DNA of 64,000 nucleotides, taken from assembly GCA_030549775.1 (NCBI GenBank), contig CM060172.1, positions 52,131,942 through 52,195,941 on the forward strand, written 5' to 3'. This document shows, piece by piece, positions 9,570-22,060 of this stretch. The position numbers and the translations under genes are program-made. The stretch's first letter is position 1, and every line of letters begins with the position of its first letter. Below the pieces are notes generated by a model. That model had not been told where the DNA came from. It saw only the letters and a list, made by a program, of their open reading frames with translations, and ran no database searches. Source of the stretch: Tamarix chinensis (Eukaryota; Streptophyta; Magnoliopsida; Caryophyllales; Tamaricaceae).

Positions 9570-11190
9570 TACTTCAAGCACCATTCGAGAGGACACTACT
9601 CCTATCTTTACTAAATGGGCTCGTACATAACCAATTCATTCGGCTTGGATGACCATTCGGACTGAGGAGCTCTCTACTACACTATATTCCTCTATAATCC
9701 AGGCATCATCTTCTTCCTTTTCCATAGGGCCACCCATTTTCTCTTCTACTTGATTAGAAATAATAACATAGGCATTCACTCACTTTATATATTTCTTTTT
9801 CATCATGATGAACAACAACACTAGGTCAAATCATTCTATAACAATAAATTCCTTCCAGGGAAGTGCAATGACACTATATCATACACGAGTAGTTTACACT
9901 TCTTTTATCTAGTCTCTTTCTAATCTACATCTTCTCCCCCTCTTCACTCTTCATGATCCAATCTACTATGACATGGTTTTACCCTTCTATGTGAACCTTA
10001 TGGTTGATGTTCTGGGATCAACCATCACCACTCATGTATTAGGCATCCTTATGGTGGTAGATGAGACTACACTAGATAGGATACTAGGAATCGAGCATGA
10101 CATAGCTACCGGCCTGACATACATAGAGTAGATGTAGACTAGGCTTCATGATGATATTCTGTCTAACATGCACAATCTCCACTTTTTATATGGTGGCACT
10201 ACCAATTCTTATTATTTACCACCCTTCAAAAGGGTGTGCCACTACTTGGTATGCTCTTTTATTTTCCCATTGGTCGGATTTGAGGCGTATATGACCCTGA
10301 AGCATTGGTATGGGGCCAACCACATTCTATTCTCTACTCCCATAAGTTTTAGGGTTGATATCTTCCATCACATGTTCCACATGGTTGGCTATAGTTAGGT
10401 GTCTCCTAGCCATGGCTCACTTATTACGCGGATTCCTTGCAAATTTGGAGTCAAATTTGGGGATTTTTTTGGCCCCTCCAATTCATCTATAGAACGGGAT
10501 CAACATTATAGATGTTGTGATCCTTGAAAGGATGCAGTATTAGATGAGTGCTGATGGAAAAACCCTTGAGCTTACACTAAAGTCCCATGCCTCGCCTCTT
10601 CACAATAGTCACATATCTACCTTGTCCAAGCCACAACCTCCACAAGTCGAGGGTGATGATCTTCCACTACCATCAGATGACCCTATGGCTCCATTTGACA
10701 TTCATTTTACATTTTTTTTATCTCTACATATACACCACACCCTCCATGTCCATTATCGCAACCCCTACCTTCCAAGCATCTCCTATGTCTACTACTTCAA
10801 GTCGTATGACACTTGCTAGTATCTATATGCTACTTCTTAATTTGGTTACGATGCCGACCACCATGGAGAGATGTAAGAGTGTATTAGATACTGAGTTACA
10901 CGCACTTAATTCACAAATATAGTCAGACTTTACACCACATCATCAGGATGGCATGGACACACACTCAAATATTGAGTTTGCTTATGAGGCACATATACCT
11001 GCTTCCCCATATGCTAATCTAGGTGATGTTTTTCTCCCTTTGATCTAATCCTCAATGAGTCTCTTGCTGATGCAACTCAAATTGGTCGTGAAATGATCGA
11101 GATAACTAAATCTGAGGATACTAAAGCAAAGACTTGGCCACATTGTACATACCATCAGTCACTACTTTAGTTGCTCCACCCCACCCACCT
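9570..11190 (+). pseudogene. env-like / plant transposon domain remnant of the copia element
   Basis: The frames are broken, but LPFYVNLMVDVLGSTITTHVLG and TTLDRILGI (about 9975-10095) resemble the FYxNL...LGI start of the plant transposon domain found in 3' ORFs of SIRE-like elements. A continuous stretch at 10168-10398 (LHFLYGG...MVGYS) then PSHGSLITRI (about 10408-10440) fit the middle and end of that domain. 10544-10922 holds a serine/proline/histidine-rich tail. Several stops interrupt it. It could equally be a captured gag-like domain. Family recognition is from memory. Confidence 0.45.
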
Positions 11191-11736
11191 ATCTCTGATT
11201 AACTTTAAGCTTGTGATACTATGCATATAATTTTTTAGCATAAAAGTAACACATTCCTTAGGCTTGTGCTTTTCTAATTGAACTATTTCTCTTATTTCAC
11301 TAAACGCTTGTGATTAAGGAGATATTAAGTTTTTGTCATACGTTTTGTGTATCACTTCTGTTTGCAAATTCAGATCATTGTTCATTAATCTCTTCTTTTA
11401 CACTATCAGCTACACTATTGTTACTTATGCATAGCTAAAGAGGGAGTCTTTCTCACCGTTCTCTAATATGTATCATTTCATTACCACTTCTATGCATCTA
11501 TTTAAGGGGGAATTTTCCTTAGGATCTTGATATTTTTATCACCTTTGCTTATAGGTTTCCCTTCATTCTCACCATTTTTTTATGACAAAAGGGGGAGATA
11601 ATATGAAAATCTAATTAAAAGGTGCATAATTAATAAATGAAAAATCATATGGTAAAGTTCTCACCTGCTTTATTTTTATTATCCTTCAAAATTTGCAATT
11701 ATGCACTTTTGTTTTTCATCATAAAAAGGAAGATAT
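11191..11736 (+). other. Polypurine-like tracts and spacer before the copia 3' LTR
   Basis: Purine runs AAGAGGGAG (about 11440), TAAGGGGGAA (about 11505), CAAAAGGGGGAGAT (about 11585) and AAAAAGGAAGATAT ending at 11736 precede the LTR. Several polypurine-like tracts upstream of the 3' LTR fit a SIRE-type element. No coding sequence is seen. Confidence 0.55.
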
Positions 11737-13373
11737 TGTTAACCTTATAGGTCAAACATATTCATTGCCCTTGTTTTGATGATAACAAATGGATCTTAAG
11801 ATCTAATGTGTTGGCTTAAGTGTGCATATACTATGATTGATAAACAAAGATATCTAAACATATTTACTCAAATAATTTCTCTAATGTGCAATTTAAAAGA
11901 GTAATCACAGTTTGAAGTAAAAGGGAAGATCATGTAAAGACAACCAAGACTTAAGGTTCAAGGGTCATATTTCTAAAGTCTTAGGTTTTTTTTTTGTAAT
12001 GAGTTAAGCTAAACAATTTCACATTTTGATCAAAATTTTTTAAAAAGGTTTTAAAACACTAAATATGAACTCTATTCATAAGAATTTATGGCTGATCTTG
12101 ATTTCTAAATCTTTCAAAGTGTTTTAAACTTTTTGATTGGTTCCAATCGAAACTAGTAGACTGTTCATAAGATCAATTGATTGGCTTAGTTTAATTAAGA
12201 GCATGAATTGAGTCTGATTCATATGGATTGAGAGACGTAGAAAACTCATCAATTGGTTCTCCCAAATCAATTGATAGATTTGACTAACCAGTCCATGGGT
12301 TTCAGTTCTCTAAAAATCCATTCATTTATATTTAAACTCATAGACTGATTTTACTAAATTGTTCAACCAATTTGAGGAAACCAAACAATTGGTTTGTCTA
12401 ACTAGTTCATGGATTTCACTTTGGCAAAAATCAAAATTTCTCTATTTAAACTCATCAACCGATTTAGCCAAGTTGATTGAGTGATTTGGAACTAATCGAT
12501 TGGTTTACTAAACCATTCCACTATTCATATATGTTCATAAGAGTAATTGTGTACTACGCATAACCGATCAAATGTTTGTGTAATGGTAACTTTCCATTTC
12601 TGGTATGAAATAAATAGTCAACAACTTTGAATCGTTGATTAACTAGCCATTTAACCAATCAATTGGTTTGGTTAGATCAATCTATTGGTGAGCATTAAAT
12701 ATTAATTTTCTGTCTATTGAGCAATATAATTTTTGTTTTTTATTTGTGTCTAATGGATAAACAATGAGGGCGAGCCTCATAAATAAGCTCTCTCAACATT
12801 TATTACAATAAATTTTCAACACCATTCATTATGTAGTTAATCATCTACTCTTAAATCATTCAATTGCTCGTTCAAACTTCCTTAACTTTTAAATTTAGAG
12901 TTTTTATTAAAAAATATTTATTGCTTACTTCTCTTAGCTAGAATTTCTCTTCAATTGTAATATCTCTTATTACGTCTTGCTAGATTACATCTCATCTCAA
13001 GTTCTACACCTTCATATCTTGTATTCTTGGTGATAATCAATTATAATCACAATCATCTTACAAAGTTTATTACAAACGAGTTGGTGAGTGTTTGCCTATC
13101 ACTCTTATGAGATTCTTGTGAAGAGTCTAGAGAAGATAAATATGCCAAGTTTTCTATCATCTCTTAGAGGGTTATTGAGATTGTAAGTTTCATAAACTAA
13201 GAGAACAGTGATCATCAATAAAAGCAAACCGATATTTAAAATCCAAATGATATGACATTTTGGTAGTGGACTTACAATGTAATTTTCTCTTGAGCCATTC
13301 TACATTGTATGTAGATTTTTTATTTGTCAATTCCATTCCAAAAATTCTATACACCCCCTCTAGGGTTCTTTCA
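11737..13373 (+). mobile_element. copia 3' LTR
   Basis: It begins TGTTAACCTTATAGG just after a purine tract, with the GCCCTTGTTTTGATGATAAC text usual near SIRE LTR starts, and ends near ACACCCCCTCTAGGGTTCTTTCA. A TATA-like CATAAATAAGC (about 12778-12789) and AATAAA (12808-12813) are consistent with U3/R. U3 is filled with imperfect palindromes built on CAATTGATTGG (12120-12720). The right edge is estimated from the CA end and the typical CCCCCTCTAGG text; the partner LTR is off the window. Confidence 0.65.
12120..12720 (+). repeat. Array of imperfect CCAATCGATTGG palindromes in the copia LTR
   Basis: At least ten variants of ATCAATTGATTGG, CCAATTTG, AACAATTGGTTTG and TAATCGATTGGTTT, separated by 30-60 bases and linked by CTAACCAGTCCATGGGTTTC-like text. 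The same motif class recurs at 44620-45150 and 46540-46640. Confidence 0.6.
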
Positions 13374-14450
13374 ACTGTTATGGATATGGAAAATCAGATG
13401 TTTACCTTTGATAGAATATACCTAATCCAATGGACATCCAAGTCTTTTGATATTTGAAAATTTGGATATAATATAAAATGTATTCACGAATTTCCTACTT
13501 CATTTATATTCAAAAACACACAAATAAAATTGCCAAAATACATTGAATATGCTCCAAGTATAATAGAATTGACAATCGTGTATAAAATCTATAGTACAAC
13601 ATACTCCTAGTATGTGATAATAAACTTTAAATATAATATAATGCACTTGGCTAACAACAATAATTTCTACATCATCGTTCCATTTATCAAATATTAATGT
13701 AATTCGAATAATTTTGTAAAAAAAAATTGAATATTAGTTCCCCTTAAAATCGATTAAGGTATCCTATTTTCTATATCTGATTTTTTAGTTATTGATTTTT
13801 TGCCACAACCCTAACATATGAGCAATTAAATTCCTAATTGCACCATTATATAGAGGAAGTTAAAGTCTATGGCACTTGTTAGACAAATCAAAACTACAAT
13901 AATAAGGTGAGATTTGTTGAACTAGTGCAGGGAATTAGGTACATATACATGCGGTGATTATTTTTACTAATGTACTTTTTTTAGTAGCCCTAACACTATA
14001 TTTTAATGACCATGAGTAGAAAAATTAGGGATAAAAGACTCTATTGATTGAGATTTAGGAGCATTGTGGACATTATTTGGAAAATGTTGACGTTGCGATT
14101 AGTAATTTTACTTAAATTTATTGAAATACATACACACACGCATATTATAAATTTATTGTTGAAATTTTAAAATTTAGGATTGAAATTATTTCTTAACTCA
14201 AGCCCACAATGTTAGAAGAAATATATTAATTTTAGAGTAATATTGAAATATTGCAATCGGGCGGTTAAATGATAAAAATAAATAATCAAACATAAGGATC
14301 TTTTGACTAGTTTGCAAGGCTACAAGAATAATTAATAGAAAAATAGAGATGGGGATAAATAAAAAAAGGGATAATTTTTTAAGTTATAAAATATATTTAT
14401 ATATATTTTTAAAAAATAGAAATGTAAAAACAGGAACGAAGAAGTATTTT
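13374..14450 (+). other. AT-rich non-coding DNA
   Basis: No open frame of note beyond a short chance frame at 13260-13457 that spans the LTR end. No repeat edge is recognised. Possibly decayed intergenic DNA into which the copia element inserted. Confidence 0.5.
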
Positions 14451-15130
14451 CTTAAGAAAGACGACAAGTATAGAGAAATTTTTGTGCACGGTACTTTTAA
14501 CTCAATGGCACAGTGAGATAGATTCTCCTACCCAGTCCGACCAAGCAGAGAGATGGATGGACACATAATAAGAAAACGACAGTGAGAGATGCAATCATTC
14601 AGCAGTCGGACAGCAAGAATGAGACTAACATTATTGATGGGAAAGGACTTGATGATATTATACACATATATAACCATGCCCCCTCCCCCATCTCTAGCCA
14701 GTAGCCATTGGAGCATCCGGTCCCAAGTCCCAACAACGATTTAATGTTTGCTGAGCAGTCTCTTCCTTCGCTCTCAACCTTCCTCGAAAGGAAAAGTGAC
14801 AAAAAATAAAAATAAAAATAGTGGGATATTCTAGCTTTCATAATACAATCTATTACGGTATAATTATGTTGACATGCATAGACTCTGTACCAAATACTCA
14901 TTTCAATTCAACCCCACAAGACATGGGCTATCCGACCATGTTGTCTTTCGTACTTCATCCGACCATGTTGCTCAATGGTTTCCCTTTGCATCCGGAGGAG
15001 GGATTAATTTGCGTCCTAGATATACCCATGCGTTGCAGTCCTCTAGACTGCGGTCCGCGTACAGGCTTTGGTCCTAAATAATAATGAACGAATAGCTTAT
15101 AGCTCATCCATTATTTTTGATTCATTTGCC
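14451..15130 (+). other. Higher-GC non-coding patch, unassigned
   Basis: More balanced in composition than its flanks and containing a twice-used ATCCGACCATGTTG. A frame 14821-15081 ends soon after a TAGACTGCGGTCCG stretch, and an overlapping frame and two antisense frames exist. No domain is recognised. It could be the remnant of a gene end or an unrecognised repeat. Confidence 0.3.
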
Positions 15131-15299
15131 AGAAGTTTACTCTAAGGACCCTATAATAATATGTATGTATTTATATATATAGGCCAAGAATCAGGTACAG
15201 ACTCTTCTTACGATATAAATATAGGGGCCAATATTAACCGTTAGATTAATATTTATTTAATGTCAATATTTAATAAATATCTAACCTAAATTCTAATAT

Positions 15300-15660
15300 A
15301 AATCTATCGCCAAACTTAAGTCAAAACCCACACCTAACTTTAAATTCAAACCCTTAACCCTAAACCTTAAACCTTAAACTAACACTCTAAACCCTAAATA
15401 AATCCAAAAACCTTAAATAAATTCCGAAAACCTAAATTAAAAGTAATAAACCCAAGCTAACCATAACAATTTTCAAAACTATAAATCCTAAACCACAAAC
15501 ACTAAACTCTAAATCCTAAACATTAATCTTAAACCTAAACCTTAACCCTAACACTATGCCCTAACAAAATATATTAAACCTAAAATAAATAGATTAAACT
15601 CTAAAACCTAAATTGTAACAAATCCAAAACCCTATGTTCTAGATTTTTTTTTAAAAATAA
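15300..15660 (+). repeat. Telomere-like CCCTAAA-rich tract, degenerate
   Basis: Dense, impure copies of AACCCTAAA, AACCTTAAAC and AACCCTAAC. The plant telomere unit on this strand is CCCTAAA. Exact tandem runs are at most two units, so this may be AT-rich low complexity or an old interstitial telomere-like patch. Confidence 0.4.
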
Positions 15661-16720
15661 AACCCATAAATCCTAAATTTAAATAAATTAAAACACCCAA
15701 AAAATTTGTTCCACAAAAATTGAAATATAGAAATAGGAAAAATGAAATATAATCACAAATGAATATAAAAACTTAAACACAAATTATTTGTAAGATCCTA
15801 AACCTTATATCCAAATAATATCAAACAACAACCTAGAAAACACTAAACTTTACCATAAATCAATCTACAAAATCTAAACTAAAATAAATCTAAAAATATG
15901 AAAACATAAACCTTACAAAATGAATAAATTAGACAAAAAATTATTAAATTTAACCACATATTAATATAGAAAGATAAACTTGACAAACCTAAATTTTAAA
16001 GTATAAAACCTAGATCTCGATTGAATAAAACATAATTAGAGAACTAATTATAACTTAATTACAATAACAAAACATAGATATTAATCTAAAAAATCATAAT
16101 AAATTTTAACATTAAATCACATGTACAATGATAAGGGAAAATGAACCGAGGGGAGCATTGTTGTTATTCCAAATCAAATCTTGGTCATTTATTGGATTGA
16201 TCATATGGCCTATAATTGTTCCTATGCTTGTTTATATATAGCAGTTTGTATATGACCAAAAATCTATCCATCTATCTATATATATAAGATTCAAATTCAA
16301 AATCTCCAATAATCAAATATCAAACTTTAACTCTACAACATCATGACTTTATTGAAGATATAGATCATGCCTTAATAATGCACCAATAATTGTTGATAGA
16401 GTATAGTAATTGATTTCATCAATTGATCATAGTATAACCAGCTTTTATGAGTATTCATTAAATAAGTTATCTACGGATAACTATTAGTTATTTGGATGCC
16501 ATTTGATAGCATATAAAAACATTAGCATAATTTATTGCTTATTATCTACGTTTTTAGTCACACTCATATTGTTTTATAATAAATTCAATATTCTTTTTGT
16601 CTCATAGTAAATGATATATAATATTTTTAATACTTACATTTAAAAGTTCTAAAATTCATGATAAATGATCTCCAAATTAACTAACATATGCATATTGAAA
16701 ATTGAGCACTATTATTATTA

Positions 16721-16767
<47 letters not shown>

Positions 16768-18257
16768 GATACCAATGGGATGAGAGAGAAAAATGAAAGT
16801 AAATTTTGTAACATAACATTAAAAAGTTATTGTTTTTGAAAAAAAAGACTTATATTATGAAGTAAAAATTAATATATATATATATATATAGCTTTTAACC
16901 ATAACACGTATGGAGTAGGTGCTTCGCACTTCTTTATCTCATTAACAAAAAAATCATCTATTAATTTATTTCTTTAATAAATGTTATTCCTTTTTTATTT
17001 AAAAGATTGTCATTATTTTGAAGATAAACTATGATGATTCACTTCTCTTAAAGTATAATATATTATGATATAAAAATATATTTATTATAATTGTATTAAG
17101 TATATTTTTATAATATTATTTTTACATTTTTTTATCAATATATATTAAAATATTTTAATAGTTAAACTTTATTTTAGAAATACTTAGTGATAGTCCTTTG
17201 AATAAACAGGGAGTATTTATGATTCATTTGACATTCTAAAATTATCCACACCTTCTTTCATAATGTTAGGGAAAATAAGAAAACCTATCATTAGCTATTG
17301 AATTGGATAAGAGAAAATGACCAATTACTCATTGAGTAGATCCTTAATATAAATACCATTTCCTTTGGTTCTATACAAATGATATTTTCATATTTTTATT
17401 ATTTTTGTAATGGAAGTGATCTTCCAACATTTTTTGAGTAGAATTATAGGTTTTAATCTTTGTATACTCTGAAATTGGAGAGAGAGAACAAGAGAACAAA
17501 TGTGTACATGATTCAGGTTGCTTAATTTTTAACCAAAAAATAAATCAAACAATTTTTTTTTGAAAAATCCTCAAATTAAAAGAAACTATTTTCTAAATAT
17601 CAAAAATAAATCAAACAATAACTTTACAGATCAATTTGTTTTTTATTCTCTACATTCTAAGTAATAATATTCATTTTATTACTTATTTTATGGATGAACA
17701 TTTAAAATTTTACAATTAAAATCAAGGGTGTACACGATTCATTTTATTTCTGTTTTATAATTTGAAAAAAAAACAAACTAAACCAAATTATTTTTAAATA
17801 CCCTAAACCAAATAAAACTATTAATTTATGATGTTGTTCAAGCTATTTTTTTGTTTATGCCTTTGAATTATTTTCATATCACAAATCATATTCTTACAAT
17901 TTAAAATCAAGTCTACAATATGTTTCTACAAATTTAGAATCAATCTAAAGCACATGCTATGACATATATAATTGATATTTATGTTGTAACTATTTTAGAC
18001 TCTTAAAACATTTTGCTTAAAGTATAAATTTAGGGACATAAAGATATCATTATAGTTTATGTCTCCTTTATTGTTTATTTGGGTCATAGATTAATATTTT
18101 TGGTGAATACCAATTTTACTTGAAACAAATCTCTAGAAAAGATCATTCTTATGAAAACATTTTGATTCCATCCAAATGCTTCACAAAAGAGACGATAATA
18201 CAAATGTATTATTTTTAATCTCTTACTCCCATAATAAATACCCCCTACACACACAGA
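15661..18257 (+). other. AT-rich relic DNA with microsatellites
   Basis: No gene. It holds an ATT run (16711-16766) and an AT run (about 16871-16890). Two related segments, 17495-17600 and 17725-17825, each start with GTGTACA(C/T)GATTCA and run on with CAAATTA/CAAACTA-like text; they may be ends of a decayed DNA element. Confidence 0.45.
16711..16766 (+). repeat. (ATT)n microsatellite
   Basis: An almost pure ATT run of 56 bases with one GTT unit. Confidence 0.9.
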
Positions 18258-18284
18258 TGTAATATTTCAAAATTTACTACAATT

Positions 18285-18545
18285 TTTTTTATAGAAAGTA
18301 TAATGATAATCTCTTGGGTGTTACCCCGACATCTAAAATTAAAATAGGTCACTCACCTAATTCATGTTAGATGTAAGGATAAAACATTTATGACATAAGA
18401 CTAATAAATTTTTGTTTTAGTGGAAGTATAATAATAAACTATTAGGTGTTGCCACCACATCTAACATATAAAGATGTGTAGTTATTAACCTAACTTATAT
18501 CAGTTGGAAGACTAAAACATTTACTATAGAATATCAAATAGATAG
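18285..18545 (-). repeat. Local tandem duplication of the unit's subterminal segment
   Basis: GAAAGTATAATGATAATCTCTTGGGTGTTACCCCGACATCT is followed about 140 bases later by GGAAGTATAATAATAAACTATTAGGTGTTGCCACCACATCT, each running into GATAAAACATTTA or GACTAAAACATTTA. Two diverged copies of one segment. Confidence 0.6.
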
Positions 18546-20220
18546 AAATAGAATAAAATAGTAGAATACCATAAAATACTTAACATAATAATAAAATATG
18601 AAGATCATCTCTAGACAATACAATAAAATAAAGGAGAAAATAAAATAATAGGAGTGGGGAGAGTCTAACAAAGGCTATCCGCAACTAGATACACAAGCTC
18701 CAACTCTCCATCCCAAATCTAGAGTAACACTCCTCCAAGGGCACATTAGGCAATGTGATCAACCTCAAAAGTCCTACAACACAACATGGTATCACTTGAT
18801 TGTTGAATGGGTAGATGACCATAAAATGGTATGTGTTATTACAAATTTACTAAGTAATATAAGCTATCCTAAAGAGATAGGAGGGAACACACAAGGCCAA
18901 CATGCGATCATAACAATAAACTTATGTGGTAGTAGTAATGACTAAAAATAGGATATCATGATACATGCTATAAAAATTCATATAAAGGCATACGATCATG
19001 GAATATAAGGCAAGACATATGATAGAAAGGAGAAACAATAAACTTTGGAGTAAGTACATAACGATAGAATATGAGACAAATGACAAAGGCCAAGGCTACT
19101 ATACACTTGAGACCACCTAATCTTTATATTCCACTAATGTAATCATACCTATTGATTATTATTAACATGAGGATGGAGTTTGAAACAATAAAAATCTAAC
19201 CTAGTACACAATGATCCTAGCCCTACTGGCCACCCAAAACATGACTAGAACCATCAAATACTAAATTATTTTAGCATGTGTACCCCTCACAGGGTTTGAC
19301 ATGCCTATAGAGTAGAAAATGGCTTCTCCACACCTTGTAAAACACCTAAGATCACAAAAGATAAAGCATCAAAATGGTACAAAGACTAAACCTAACTTGA
19401 TTAGCCACCTTAAGGGATACAAATCTTGACTCAAGTAATCTTTTAATTTATGTATTAATATTTTATCAAGAAATCAAGCCAACACATTACAATAATCATA
19501 TAATGTTTCTTATCATAATATAATACACTACCATTTAATTATAATCATCCATTATTATCCAAAATATACTTGACCCACACAACACAAAGGTCTAACAATT
19601 TCAAGTGGCATAAAAACCCAACAATTCCATGTGGCATAAAAGCTAAAAATATTCATATCATGAAATGTCCAATTCAACGAATCATAAGTAATACTTATTA
19701 AAGCCTTATTATTAAATATCAACAAAAGTTAACTATTCTAAGTCTAAGGTCAATAGAAAGTAAAAGGATGATTAAAGGTCAAATGTTGGCTAAAAGTAAG
19801 ATTATGCAAAAATTCCATGATCTAAAAATTCAATTCGATATCCAAATAATCTAATATGTTATTTAAGATATTCGTTCCAATTTTAGTCATGATATCTGAC
19901 ATTTAGGATATCCAATTTTTTTATTGGATTATTTAAGTTGAAAGAATATCTGGTATTTTATTGATTATTTTAAATATAAATTATAATATTATATTTTATA
20001 GCTTTAAGTTTTTAAAATTTATTTATTTTTATAATTTAAACTATTATACTAATATTTTAATACATTTTTTAGATAAAATAAGACACTTATATGAATATCA
20101 ACTCATATACATCCTTATTTTTCATTTTTTATGTATGATTTATTAAAATTGATAATATATTATTTTTATATGGATATTAGATATATTCGAATATGATCCA
20201 TATCTGATATATATTTTTGG

Positions 20221-20223
<3 letters not shown>

Positions 20224-20272
<49 letters not shown>
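20224..20272 (+). repeat. (AT)n microsatellite
   Basis: 49 bases of uninterrupted alternating A and T. The isoleucine/tyrosine-repeat frames across it are artefacts. Confidence 0.95.
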
Positions 20273-20276
<4 letters not shown>

Positions 20277-20560
20277 CCACACGGATACGGATATCCGCTT
20301 TTACACATCCCAAGATACAAGTCAACAAACATCCACAAGTTTAACACACAAGCCCATGTTACCATCTTCAACACATTATGCTAAAAGACTAATATACCTT
20401 TACCCACAACCCTAATACATACATAGATACATACATACTTACATATATATCATAAATGTCCTAAATAACCTCATCACTTCACTAAAATCACAGGAAACTT
20501 ATAAATATCAACTATATTACCCCCAAGCCAAAACTAAACCGAGGTTAGTCTTTCTGACAT

Positions 20561-21148
20561 GTAAAATTACAATTATACCCTTAAGGTTACTAAGCTATCT
20601 TTAGTTGACAATAAGGTATATGTTAATGCTAATGATGATATAGGATCACACATAACTAAATTACTCTCTAGGTTAACCTATCAAATATTTGTATTAGGTC
20701 TTACCAAATCCCAAACTTTATCAAATATCTAAAATACGCTTAACACCTATATTTATATTAAAAGACTTAGAAACCCTAAATTTAACTCATGAAATTAACC
20801 ATAAGGTCACACTCATCACACTTAACCTATTATATCAATAACTTACACAAAAGATACCCAAAATTTCAAAATTAATTTGAAATGGCCAAAATACCCTTAA
20901 ACACTTCTAAACTTCTAAAAATCATAATAAATCCTATAATTTTCTAAACTCTAACATATTATATATTAAGTTTTAATTAAAGGATTTACTGAATGTAATA
21001 AGAAACCTAAATGTCACAAAAACCTTGCAAAATGACCAATTTGCTACTATAGTCGAAAGTTTCAAGAATTTTTTTTTTCCAAAATTCATTTAAATCTGAA
21101 TCACACCAAATTAATACCCACACTTTTATATACTCAAACACAAATAAT
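20561..21148 (+). other. AT-rich non-coding DNA left of the small solo LTR
   Basis: No gene or element edge seen. Contains TAAGGTTACTAAGC, AAAATACCCTTAAA and AAATGACCAATTTGC text of the kind common inside the long LTR units; probably relic unit body. Confidence 0.35.
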
Positions 21149-21583
21149 TGTTGGAAGTTAAAATTGATTTGACCCAAAAAAATTGGGCTAGCAAAAAGGA
21201 AAATTAGTTTTTTTAAGTTTTGGTCAAAGAAATGGCATGCTTACTAAATGTGTCATTTGTTGTAAATATCAAGATATATATGAGGAAATGTCTAAATATT
21301 TCTAAAATATCCAAATACTAATTTTGAAAAGTCTAGAGATATGAACATATCTAAGATATTATAATAGGTTATTCTATTAAATAAATTCTATCCTTTAGAT
21401 TGAATATGTGTTTGCATAATCCTAGCCATTAATTAAGGATGTGTCACACTATATATAGGGGCAGGTCCCTTTATGTTGTAACCAAGCCAAATTGTTGAGA
21501 TCAGTACAATATCAATTTCATCCACTCATGATTCATCCTTCTCCATTTCCAAAAGTTCATTTCCCTTTAATTCTCTTCCAACA
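21149..21583 (+). mobile_element. 435-bp solo LTR with TGTTGGAA...TTCCAACA ends
   Basis: Perfect 8-bp inverted ends TGTTGGAA and TTCCAACA enclose 435 bp, flanked by TAAT on both sides (21145-21148 and 21584-21587). A TATA box (TATATATA, 21450-21457) is followed about 110 bases before the end by leader-like GTTGAGATCAGTACAATATC text. These features fit a solo LTR, probably copia class. The duplication is only 4 bp and could be chance, but it coincides with the inverted ends. Confidence 0.7.
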
Positions 21584-22060
21584 TAATCTACAACCCACCA
21601 CTTGCAAACAATAATAGCATACTTAATAAAAATTTAAAGCAACTAAAATCCTCATGAAAAGGTCAACGATCGGGAGGCTTAATGAGGTTATTATTGCCAT
21701 GTGTAGCTAAACTTCATGATAGTCAATAATAAGCACAAACACATAAAATTATATATGATATTATATTTATAAAAAAAATAGAATATAACCTAAGCATATC
21801 ATATTATCATGCTCAAAATCCTAAATCACATAAAATCACATACTTCGATAATAAGTCATACAAGACATTTTTTATATAAAATCATAATATTATCATGATA
21901 TCACGTTTAACACATAAAATAAATTATCATGTTTTTCTTAAACTAAATAGAACAACATGCTTAGAAGTAAACACTTTGCACAAACTTCATTTTCTAAATA
22001 ATAGATAATATTGCCTAAATTATCATGGTCCAATGCAAAATACAACAAAAAAAGAATAAT
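21584..22060 (+). other. AT-rich spacer between the small solo LTR and copy G
   Basis: No coding features. It ends in AATAAT, part of the left target duplication (ATAAT) of the next unit. Confidence 0.5.

Larger units (their letters stand above)
2566..13373 (+). mobile_element. Degenerate Ty1/copia element, SIRE/Maximus-like, interrupted and deleted
   Basis: The order is gag, protease, integrase N-part, an insertion (4496-8828), integrase C-part, an env-like remnant, polypurine-like tracts and a 3' LTR. The integrase halves meet exactly at the AAGGA target duplication of the insertion. The post-integrase spacer, with REWRYSHGHPQELI and TRSLIGKNCNHLAFLSQMEP-like text, resembles SIRE-lineage polyproteins. 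Reverse transcriptase and RNase H are absent between about 9552 and 9600, so the element cannot be autonomous. Frameshifts and stops occur in every domain. The 5' LTR lies left of the window. Lineage assignment is from recalled family features, not a search. Confidence 0.8.
18258..20560 (-). mobile_element. Degraded tail of a long LTR unit, reverse orientation (copy E)
   Basis: It starts TGTAATATTTCAAAATTTACTAC, a decayed form of the TGTAACACCCCCAAAATTTACTAC seen where a reverse copy begins at 22061. The AGAAAGTATAATGATAAT text and the AATCTTTTAATTTATGTATTAATATTTTATC box near 19437 are in family order. The 5' end was not found, so the right edge is approximate. The first part is tandemly duplicated (18285-18545). 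Confidence 0.45.

Noticed and set aside
14821..15081. 86-residue frame in the higher-GC patch
   Set aside because: Overlapped by frames on both strands, no recognisable domain, no supporting context.
19880..20320. Possible MITE around GGATATCC-rich text flanking the AT run
   Set aside because: GATATCC/GGATATCCG motifs occur on both sides of the AT run, but no definite terminal inverted repeat or target duplication could be placed.
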